Below the pieces are notes generated by a model. That model was given only the letters and a program-made list of their open reading frames with translations. It did no database searches and was not told where the DNA came from. A program made the translations under genes and the position numbers. A stretch of DNA of 12,038 bases from Clostridia bacterium (GTDB lineage: Bacteria > Bacillota > Clostridia > Christensenellales > DUVY01): NCBI GenBank assembly GCA_026001225.1, contig BNZQ01000049.1, positions 1 to 12,038 of the forward strand, read 5' to 3'. Position 1 is the first letter of the stretch; each line of letters starts with the position of its first letter. Positions 7,157 through 12,038 of this stretch are shown here, one piece after another.

Positions 7157-8065
7157 TTATTCTATATTTTCTCCGACGGCGGTCAAAAACACGTCGTCCA
7201 TCGTGCCGCGTTTAACCTCGTAGAAGCGAATATTGTCCTTTAAAGTGTTCAACAGCCCGATCGAACGCCGCGTGTCGCCCGTGCGCACCGTATAGGTGTC
7301 CGCCGTCTTTTCAAATTCAAGTTCGGCGTTGCGCAGGGATTCTTCCAACAGGGCGGGATTTTCGGGCGCGATCAGCAGGCGGTCGAACGAATAGCGCGCT
7401 TTTAGTTCGGCAGGGCTGCCCTCGCAGACCTTTTTGCCCTTGTGAATGACGACGACACAATCGGCATCGTCGGTTTCCTCCATATAGTGCGTGGTCAAAA
7501 AGACCGTCATGCCGGATTCGCGGCGGATTTTGTGTAAGATGCTCCAAACCTCGGCGCGGGTTTTGGGATCGAGACCTGTCGTCGGCTCGTCCAAAAACAG
7601 CAGGCGCGGCGACGTGAACAGAGCGCGCGCGATTTCCGCTTTGCGTTTTTGCCCGCCCGACAGCGTTTTGAAGCGTTTCTTGGCGAATGCGTCCAAAGAC
7701 AGCGCGGCGGCAATTTCGCGGTACCGCGTCTTGACCGTTTTCGGGTCGTTGATATAGAGGGAGCCGTACAGCAGGAGATTTTCCTCGACCGAAAGCAGAT
7801 CGTCGAAGATGTTGTTTTGAAAAACCACGCCGATTTTGTTTTTGAAGGCGGCGAAGTCGGGCGAACCGTCGTACAGGACATCGCCGCCGTCCTTTTTCAA
7901 AAGGCCGATCAACATATTGATCGTGGTGCTTTTGCCCGCGCCGTTCTGCCCCAAAAAGGCGAACAAACCGCCGCGCGGTACCGAAAACGAAACGCCGTCC
8001 ACGGCGGGTTTGCCGTCGAAAGATTTTCGCAGGTTCTCTACCGAAAGGATCGGAGCGTCGTTCAT
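7157..8065 (-). CDS. ABC transporter ATP-binding protein (exporter, DrrA/CcmA type)
   Basis: Cytoplasmic ATPase subunit that powers the neighbouring ABC-2 permease. Counting from ATG 8065 (302 residues), Walker A is GQNGAGKS at 39-46. The Q-loop region reads VVFQNNIFDDLLSVEENLLLYG, the signature is LSGGQKRK, Walker B is LLFLDEPTTGLDP and the H-loop is TTHYMEE. A C-terminal extension of about 80 residues is typical of exporter ATPases of the DrrA class. The frame extends upstream to an ATG at 8104, but a strong promoter (TTTACA, 17 bases, TATACT) lies between the two ATGs, so the 8065 start is preferred. The predicted transcript would begin at that ATG and be leaderless. Confidence 0.9.
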   Translation of the reverse strand: MNDAPILSVENLRKSFDGKPAVDGVSFSVPRGGLFAFLGQNGAGKSTTINMLIGLLKKDGGDVLYDGSPDFAAFKNKIGVVFQNNIFDDLLSVEENLLLYGSLYINDPKTVKTRYREIAAALSLDAFAKKRFKTLSGGQKRKAEIARALFTSPRLLFLDEPTTGLDPKTRAEVWSILHKIRRESGMTVFLTTHYMEETDDADCVVVIHKGKKVCEGSPAELKARYSFDRLLIAPENPALLEESLRNAELEFEKTADTYTVRTGDTRRSIGLLNTLKDNIRFYEVKRGTMDDVFLTAVGENIE

Positions 8066-8071
8066 GTATAC

Positions 8072-8100
8072 AGTATAACATTTTGTGGAATCGTTGTAAA
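8072..8100 (-). promoter_or_regulatory. Promoter of the ABC exporter operon
   Basis: On the minus strand TTTACA (8100-8095) is followed after exactly 17 bases by TATACT (8077-8072). Six bases (GTATAC) then separate the -10 from the ATG at 8065. Spacing and consensus are both good. Since transcription normally starts about seven bases after the -10, the mRNA should have essentially no 5' leader. Confidence 0.75.
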
Positions 8101-8140
8101 GCATTTCGGACTTTTCTAATTCGATTTTAATGTTGGACTT

Positions 8141-8170
8141 TTGCCTTTGTACTTTATCCGCGCATACTTT
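8141..8170 (+). promoter_or_regulatory. Weak candidate promoter for the nucleotidyltransferase
   Basis: TTGCCT (8141-8146), 18 bases, TACTTT (8165-8170) lie in the 133-base divergent gap between the exporter operon and this gene. Matches to consensus are moderate. A GCTAAT at 8188-8193, five bases before the ATG, is an alternative leaderless -10. Confidence 0.3.
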
Positions 8171-8198
8171 TCTCTGAAAACGAAAAAGCTAATTCCAT

Positions 8199-9182
8199 AT
8201 GAAAGCGGTAATCTTGGCGGGAGGGAAGGGAACCCGATTAGACCCCTTGACGCGGGAAATTCCCAAACCGTTGGTCAGCGTTTTGAACGAGCCTGTCGTC
8301 AACTATACCGTGCGGCTGCTCGCGCAGTACGGCGTCAAGGAAACGGCGGTCACGTTGCAGCACCTGCCCGAAGCGGTCATCGACAGCCTGAACCGCGATT
8401 TCCCGACCTCGGAGTTTTTCTATTTCATCGAGGACGAGCCGCTCGGTACGGCTGGCGGCGTCAAGAACGTCGAAAAGTTTTTGGACGACACCTTTATCGT
8501 GATCAGCGGGGACGCTTTGACCGATTTGAATATCGAAAGGATGCTGTCCTTTCACCGCGGCAATCGCGCCGACGTGACGATCGCCTGTAAATCCGTGCCC
8601 GATCCGTCCAAATTCGGCGCGGTCTGTTGCGATTCGATCGGGCGCATCTATGATTTTCGCGAAAAGCCCGCATTAGGCGCCTGTGATTCCAAGCTCGTGA
8701 GCGGCGGCATCTATATTATCGAGCCGGACATTCTGAAATCGATTCCGAAGAACGCGCCCTACGATTTCGCGCGCGGGCTTTTTCCCGATATGCTGGAACG
8801 CGGGATGCGCTTGTTCGCGTATTCCATGCAGGAATATTGGTGCGATATCGGCAGCGTTTACACCTATTTTCAGGCGAATTTGGACATGCTGGCGGCGACG
8901 GGGCGGAGCGTATACGCGGCGCCCGACTGTACAGTCGGCGCGGGCGCCGCGTTGGACGGCACGGTTGTTTGCAGCGGCGCGCATGTGGGCGCGGGGGCGG
9001 ACTTGCGGAATTGTATCGTTTTGGCGGGCGCGGAAGCGGCGACGGGGGAACGATTGCGCGATTGTATCGTCGGTAAGGATTTTACGATCGGTTTGGAGAA
9101 TTGGAACGGGGCGGGAGAGCGCGAGCCCGCGCCGTCGGCGACGGAAGAAAAGATCATACCGTTCACGATGGCGCAAGGCTGA
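8199..9182 (+). CDS. Sugar-1-phosphate nucleotidyltransferase with left-handed beta-helix tail
   Basis: Cytoplasmic NDP-sugar pyrophosphorylase of 327 residues, joining a sugar-1-phosphate and an NTP to make the activated sugar and pyrophosphate. The N-terminal signature LAGGKGTRLDPLT (6-18) with IPKPLV gives the nucleotide and pyrophosphate site. Other landmarks are EDEPLGTAGGV, SGDALTDLN with metal-ligand D105, FREKP, SGGIYI and EYWCDIGS. From about residue 240, hexapeptide-like turns (CTVGAG, AHVGAG, CIVGKD) indicate a short beta-helix. The overall form resembles bacterial mannose-1-phosphate guanylyltransferase and glucose-1-phosphate thymidylyl/uridylyl-transferase relatives; the base and sugar cannot be assigned. 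In many Clostridia a similar domain is fused to a phosphomannomutase, absent here. There is no ribosome-binding site before ATG 8199. A TGAATAT heptamer run starts on the base after its stop codon. Confidence 0.88.
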   Translation: MKAVILAGGKGTRLDPLTREIPKPLVSVLNEPVVNYTVRLLAQYGVKETAVTLQHLPEAVIDSLNRDFPTSEFFYFIEDEPLGTAGGVKNVEKFLDDTFIVISGDALTDLNIERMLSFHRGNRADVTIACKSVPDPSKFGAVCCDSIGRIYDFREKPALGACDSKLVSGGIYIIEPDILKSIPKNAPYDFARGLFPDMLERGMRLFAYSMQEYWCDIGSVYTYFQANLDMLAATGRSVYAAPDCTVGAGAALDGTVVCSGAHVGAGADLRNCIVLAGAEAATGERLRDCIVGKDFTIGLENWNGAGEREPAPSATEEKIIPFTMAQG

Positions 9183-9217
9183 TGAATATTGAATATGAAA
9201 TAATGAATATTGAATAA
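9183..9217. repeat. TGAATAT heptamer run after the nucleotidyltransferase stop
   Basis: Five units of seven bases in phase: TGAATAT, TGAATAT, GAAATAA, TGAATAT, TGAATAA. It begins directly after the TGA stop at 9180-9182. No inverted partner was found downstream to the TauE gene. Confidence 0.85.
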
Positions 9218-9437
9218 CTGCGGTTGAGGCGGTTAAGATTGCGACGCCTCATTATAAATTCGGCTCGCAATGAACAAAACGGCCGCGTTGCGGACAAAAA
9301 ACGGCATAACGCGCTTTTGTGTCATGAGATTTGTGTCGAAACTGCAGTGCTCTTTATTCGACCGTTTCCGTTTTAACACAAGTCTATTCAGAAGATGCGA
9401 AGCGTCCGCGGAAGCTCGATCTTATAGAACCAAGAAA
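9218..9437. other. Gap without a gene; holds one hairpin repeat
   Basis: No supported gene lies on either strand. ATTGCGA (9238-9244) and TCGCAAT (9265-9271) form a perfect 7 bp stem around a 20-base loop. The wording (ATTGCGACGCC to CTCGCAATGA) resembles short dispersed hairpin repeats that I recall from many unrelated bacterial genomes. A TCCGCGGA palindrome lies at 9407-9414. The long + frame entering the TauE region is antisense to that gene and is not supported. Confidence 0.5.
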
Positions 9438-9806
9438 TTATAAAATCATCCGTATTCCCGCGACAATCATAATGAGGGCGAACAGTACCTTGATAAACCG
9501 ATTGGAAAACTTATTGAGCAACGCCGCGCCGACCATGCCGCCGAGCAGGATGCCGCCGCCAGCGGGCAGGCCCGTTCCCCAATCGAAGCCGCGCGACAGA
9601 ACATAGACGAGCGCGCCGACGGCGGTGACGGGCAGAATGATTAGAATTGCGGTGGCGTGGGCGGTCTTGGCGGGCTTTTTTAACGCTTTTTCCAAAAAGG
9701 GCACGACGATCATGCCGCCCCCGCCGCCGAAAAAGCCGCTCAAAAATCCGGCGACCAATCCGAAAACGATTTTCAACAGGGTGCGGCGTTTTTGCATATT
9801 GTTCAT
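9438..9806 (-). CDS. Half-size TauE/SafE-family membrane protein
   Basis: Membrane protein of 122 residues with about four hydrophobic segments. FGLVAGFLSGFFGGGGGMIVVPFL near the N-terminus is the diagnostic glycine-rich first repeat of the TauE/SafE (sulfite/organosulfonate exporter, DUF81) family, followed by AHATAILIILPV. Full-length members are about 250 residues with two such repeats. This one carries a single repeat, so it would have to pair with itself or with another half protein; none is seen adjacent. Two start codons are possible, ATG 9806 and ATG 9797. Before the first, GATAAG lies six bases upstream and no Shine-Dalgarno is visible. The substrate is not known; export of sulfur-containing anions is inferred from the family only. 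Confidence 0.85.
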   Translation of the reverse strand: MNNMQKRRTLLKIVFGLVAGFLSGFFGGGGGMIVVPFLEKALKKPAKTAHATAILIILPVTAVGALVYVLSRGFDWGTGLPAGGGILLGGMVGAALLNKFSNRFIKVLFALIMIVAGIRMIL

Positions 9807-9833
9807 TATTTGCTTATCGACGGTAAATCATGT

Positions 9834-9983
9834 AAGATGGAAGATGGGCGGATTGATTTACAAAACGGATACATGGAAGAGGAAAGGATGGATTGCAGAA
9901 CGAAAGCGGCGCGGCGGAGATTCTTCACTTCGTTCAGAATGACAATATTGCGCAATGGGTTTTATCCTTCCATCTTCCATTTA
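9834..9983. repeat. AAGATGG-heptamer inverted-repeat element
   Basis: The left end has two AAGATGG heptamers (9834-9847). The right end has CCATCTT plus the variant CCATTTA (9970-9983). The 20-base ends (9834-9853 against the complement of 9964-9983) agree at 16 positions. The core contains further GGAAGAGGAAAGGATGG-like text and a small hairpin unit, ATTCT (9920-9924) with AGAAT (9936-9940), of the GATTCTTC to CAGAATGACA kind seen dispersed in many bacteria. It fills most of the divergent gap between the TauE gene and spoIVFA. No coding content is supported. Confidence 0.7.
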
Positions 9984-10035
9984 AGATAGTAATAGGATAG
10001 AATTAAAACAGCTTTGCACGGCATATCTTAATACC

Positions 10036-10668
10036 ATGGAAACACAATATATTTGGGACGGCAGAGAGATCAAAAAGACGGAGCGTAAATCCGGTTTTTG
10101 GAAATTGTTTGCCGTGCAGGGCTTGGCGGCGGCCGTCGTTTTTTTGGCTTTATTCACGGTCGGGAGAATGGAAGCTTCCGGCGCGCAAAAGCTTTATACA
10201 AATATCATGGACGCTTTCCGGTATGATATTCCGGTTAAAGACAAGGACGACGAGATCGGCAAGATCAAATTCGTGGATAAGCTGAACGCCTACCGCGAGG
10301 AACTCGCCGCCGCCGCGCCCGTTTCTTTTTTGTCGCCTGTTGCCGCCGAAAGCAAAGAATCGGCGGGAGGCGTGATCGACTTCAACGACCTGACCGGCCC
10401 CGAAGTCTATGCCGCCGCCGACGGAACCGTTTTCAAATTGGGGACGTTCGCGGGCCGCCGCTATATCGAATTGCGGCACGCGGGCGGAATCGTCAGCCGC
10501 TGTCAGGGCTTGCTGGCTGCGGGCGTACACGAGGGGGAGCGCGTGACGGCGGGTCAACTGATCGGCGGCGCGGAAGGCGGCGGCACGCTGGTCTTTTGCG
10601 TTTTTTCCAAAGGGGCGTTGATCGCAAGTCTGGATTTCAGCAAAGAGGGCGTGTTGAAATACAGTTGA
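10036..10668 (+). CDS. spoIVFA: SpoIVFA-like sporulation regulator, degenerate M23 domain
   Basis: Bitopic membrane protein of 210 residues. It has a charged N-terminus (1-21), one membrane helix at about 22-43 and a linker, then from about residue 115 a LytM/M23-like beta domain (GPEVYAAADGTVFKLG to VHEGERVTAGQLIGGA). The HxxxD and HxH zinc ligands of active M23 peptidases are not visible, so it should be a non-catalytic domain. In Bacillus, SpoIVFA holds SpoIVFB inactive in the outer forespore membrane until a signal from the forespore releases it. The identification rests mainly on the following gene, an M50 protease of SpoIVFB type, together with the matching architecture. No ribosome-binding site; TATCTT (10024-10029) lies six bases before the ATG, within CATATCTT, which only loosely recalls a sigma-E -10. 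The gap to spoIVFB contains inverted-repeat copy 2. Confidence 0.8.
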   Translation: METQYIWDGREIKKTERKSGFWKLFAVQGLAAAVVFLALFTVGRMEASGAQKLYTNIMDAFRYDIPVKDKDDEIGKIKFVDKLNAYREELAAAAPVSFLSPVAAESKESAGGVIDFNDLTGPEVYAAADGTVFKLGTFAGRRYIELRHAGGIVSRCQGLLAAGVHEGERVTAGQLIGGAEGGGTLVFCVFSKGALIASLDFSKEGVLKYS

Positions 10669-10674
10669 AAATTC

Positions 10675-10797
10675 TTAACTGAAAACTGAAAATTTCGGTC
10701 GAATGGTCGTAAAGACGGCTTTGTCGGCGGGTAAGAAACATGTAACATAATAAAAGCGACTTTTACGACAGATCAATAATTTTCAGTTTTCAGTTAA
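10675..10797. repeat. ACTGAAA-heptamer inverted-repeat element, copy 2 (spoIVFA-spoIVFB gap)
   Basis: Perfect 20 bp terminal inverted repeats: TTAACTGAAAACTGAAAATT at 10675-10694 and its complement at 10778-10797. The core is the same length (85 bases, 10693-10777) as that of copy 1, with 66/85 identity by hand alignment. The element begins six bases after the spoIVFA stop codon and ends twelve bases before the GGAGGT ahead of spoIVFB. A transcript across the pair would carry a strong hairpin here. Confidence 0.88.
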
Positions 10798-10807
10798 ATT
10801 AACCGTT

Positions 10808-11665
10808 TTGGAGGTCGTCATCGTCAAGCTTCGCATCAATCCTCTATTCATCGCTCTCGGCGTCGTGCTCTTCGTTTTAGGGCAGGGCTTTACCTTTATC
10901 GCCTATTTTATCGCTATGGTCGCGCACGAAATGGCGCATTCCGCTATGGCCGCGCATTTCGGATATCTGCTCGACGACGTGAATCTGATGCCCTACGGCG
11001 CGGCGTTGTCCGGCGAAACCGACGGCATGAAGCCTCGCGAGGAAATCGCCGTCGCGCTTGCGGGGCCGCTTGCGGGCTTCGCGCTGGCGATTATTTTTAC
11101 CGCGCTTTGGTGGCTCGCTCCCTCGACCTATTTTTTCACGGAAACGTTCGTATTGGCGAACTTCATGACCTCGGCGTTCAATCTGCTGCCGGTGTTTCCG
11201 TTGGACGGCGGCCGCGTCGCGCTGGCCCTTTTGTCCCGCAAAACGCCGCGCGGCAAGGCGATGCGGATCATGAAAATAGGCGGGTATGCCGCGGCGGGCG
11301 CGTTCATGGCGTTATGCGCCGTATCGGTATTCTTCGCTTTCAACGTCACCTACGCCGTGATCGCGTTTTTCATGCTGACCGGCACGGTCACGGCGGCGCG
11401 CGCTTCCTCGTATATGCGGATCAAAGCCCTCGCAAGCCGCGTCGGCGCGCTGAAAAAAGGGCTGACCGTGCGCGAGGTCTGCATATCCGAAAACGCGACG
11501 CTATTCGCCCTGAACAAGCTGATGCAGGGAAGCTATTTTTACAAAATCAACGTGATGAACGACCGCTTGCAGATCGTGAAGATCTTCGACGAGATCGCAT
11601 TTGAAGGGTTGACGATGAAAAACGATTTGTACGATACGGTGGGAAAGGCGTTAAAGAGAAATTGA
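10808..11665 (+). CDS. spoIVFB: SpoIVFB-type intramembrane metalloprotease (M50), pro-sigma-K processing
   Basis: Site-2-protease family enzyme of about 285 residues (B. subtilis SpoIVFB is 288) that cleaves pro-sigma-K in the mother cell. The zinc motif HEMAH is at residues 40-44 in TTG numbering. FNLLPVFPLDGGR with D133 gives the third ligand. About six hydrophobic segments fill residues 12-200. The last 75 residues (LTVREVCISENATLFALNKLMQ onward) look like the CBS domain of SpoIVFB. The start is unusual: TTG at 10808 overlaps the only Shine-Dalgarno (GGAGGT, 10810-10815). The next in-frame codons contain no ATG or GTG near the site, while ATC at 10820 sits five bases after GGAGG and would give MVKLRINPLF, close to typical SpoIVFB starts. 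The upstream neighbour is its presumed regulator, SpoIVFA. Confidence 0.9.
   Translation: MEVVIVKLRINPLFIALGVVLFVLGQGFTFIAYFIAMVAHEMAHSAMAAHFGYLLDDVNLMPYGAALSGETDGMKPREEIAVALAGPLAGFALAIIFTALWWLAPSTYFFTETFVLANFMTSAFNLLPVFPLDGGRVALALLSRKTPRGKAMRIMKIGGYAAAGAFMALCAVSVFFAFNVTYAVIAFFMLTGTVTAARASSYMRIKALASRVGALKKGLTVREVCISENATLFALNKLMQGSYFYKINVMNDRLQIVKIFDEIAFEGLTMKNDLYDTVGKALKRN
10810..10815 (+). promoter_or_regulatory. Shine-Dalgarno GGAGGT for spoIVFB
   Basis: This is the best ribosome-binding site in the window. It overlaps the nominal TTG start (10808) and so cannot serve it. Five bases after GGAGG comes ATC at 10820, in frame, which suggests initiation there on a non-canonical codon or a mutated ATG. 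Confidence 0.6.
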
Positions 11666-11722
11666 TTCTACGGGCTTTTTTCTTGGAGCAGGCCGGTTAA
11701 AAGAAAACCGCTTCATCTTTTT

Positions 11723-11893
11723 GGGAGTGGACAAATAAGTTGGTTATCTTTCAGCGTCTTTTCGGTCAAAAGGCATCACCGGTATAAAATGCCTGAAATT
11801 TTCGCCCGTAGCTCTGCTACGAGCAAATTTTTTTGATGTCTTTTGCCTCGAAAATCCGACTTGAAATCTTAACCCACTTAATTGTCCACTCCC
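11723..11893. mobile_element. MITE-like foldback element with 24 bp terminal inverted repeats
   Basis: The left end (11723-11746, beginning GGGAGTGGACAAATAAGT) and the complement of the right end (11870-11893) agree at 22 of 24 positions. ATCTTTTT (11715-11722) and ATCTTTTG (11894-11901) flank it as a probable target-site duplication of 7-8 bases. Pairing continues imperfectly inward to a central hairpin, CGTAGC-TCT-GCTACG (11807-11821), so the whole 171 bp is nearly palindromic. It encodes no protein. These are the marks of a non-autonomous DNA element moved by a DDE transposase; the parent IS family is not recognised. Confidence 0.82.
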
Positions 11894-11901
11894 ATCTTTT
11901 G

Positions 11902-12023
11902 AGGAGTGGATAAATATTCCGTGCTAGATATAATTAACGTGACTGAAAGAGAAGTCACGTCCACAGTTGGGGTGACGTTCGCGGTAAGCACGTTTAGCTT
12001 TGCCGAATTTGTTATAAGCGTTT
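11902..12023 (+). promoter_or_regulatory. Promoter and structured leader upstream of an incomplete ORF
   Basis: TATAAT at 11929-11934 is a consensus -10; the -35 17 bases upstream (GTGGAT) is poor. A perfect 8 bp hairpin follows: ACGTGACT (11937-11944), an 8-base loop, AGTCACGT (11953-11960). A second hairpin runs from CGGTAAGC (11982-11989) to GCTTTGCCG (11997-12005) with one bulge. Its first bases, GGAGTGGATAAAT (11903-11915), resemble the end of the adjacent MITE. The stretch could be the 5' leader of a regulated gene or the left end of an insertion sequence. Confidence 0.45.
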
Positions 12024-12038
12024 ATGAAAACATACAGT
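12024..12038 (+). CDS. Start of an ORF cut by the window end
   Basis: ATG at 12024 is followed by codons for K-T-Y-S, after which the window ends. There is no Shine-Dalgarno, but TATAAG (12013-12018) lies five bases upstream, the same arrangement as at other starts in this window. Five codons are too few to identify a product; a transposase belonging to the GGAGTGGA-ended element and a chromosomal gene are both possible. Confidence 0.35.

Noticed and set aside
9331..9606. Plus-strand 91-residue frame
   Set aside because: Antisense to the TauE/SafE gene, which has a clear family signature.
11694..11710. Terminator after spoIVFB: CGGTT, loop, AACCG
   Set aside because: The stem is only 5 bp with no immediate T tract; the T run at 11675-11680 has no hairpin before it.
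11937..12005. A known riboswitch, tRNA or small RNA
   Set aside because: No conserved core of any class I know could be matched; kept only as an unexplained structured leader.

Overview
The window reads as a chromosomal segment of an uncultured endospore-forming Bacillota, most likely of the class Clostridia. Evidence for this is a SpoIVFA/SpoIVFB pair near the right end, a SpoVK-like (CbxX/CfxQ) AAA+ protein, a MurD-FtsW pair and an Lsa-type ABC-F protein. Base composition is moderately GC-rich. Shine-Dalgarno sequences are mostly weak or absent, and several genes instead have a TATA-like hexamer about six bases before the start codon, which suggests leaderless transcripts.

Layout, left to right. 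(1) 13-2065, +: AAA+ ATPase, whose C-terminal tail is displaced by a frameshift near 1936-1951. (2) 2113-3417, +: murD. (3) 3564-4706, +: a SEDS glycosyltransferase (FtsW/SpoVE). (4) 4757-6241, +: an Lsa-like ABC-F ribosome-protection protein with its own promoter overlapping the ftsW stop codon. (5) 6253-8065, -: a two-gene ABC-2 exporter (ATPase then permease), convergent with the ABC-F gene. (6) 8199-9182, +: a sugar-1-phosphate nucleotidyltransferase. (7) 9438-9806, -: a half-size TauE/SafE membrane protein. (8) 10036-10668 and 10808-11665, +: spoIVFA and spoIVFB, the regulator and the intramembrane protease that process pro-sigma-K in sporulation. (9) 11902-12038: a promoter and structured leader ahead of an ORF that starts at 12024 and runs off the window.

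Much of what is unusual lies between the genes. Two copies of a roughly 120-145 bp inverted-repeat element built from the heptamer ACTGAAA sit exactly in the murD-ftsW and spoIVFA-spoIVFB gaps. A lone run of the same heptamer lies in frame inside murD, where it replaces part of the N-terminal domain. Two other heptamer families (AAGATGG and TGAATAT) occupy the gaps around the TauE gene. A 171 bp MITE-like foldback element with 24 bp terminal inverted repeats follows spoIVFB.

Functionally, murD, ftsW and perhaps the nucleotidyltransferase belong to cell-envelope synthesis, and spoIVFA/B and perhaps the AAA+ protein belong to sporulation. The ABC-F protein and the ABC-2 exporter look like antibiotic or toxin self-protection. 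Nothing in the window shows that these genes form one system.
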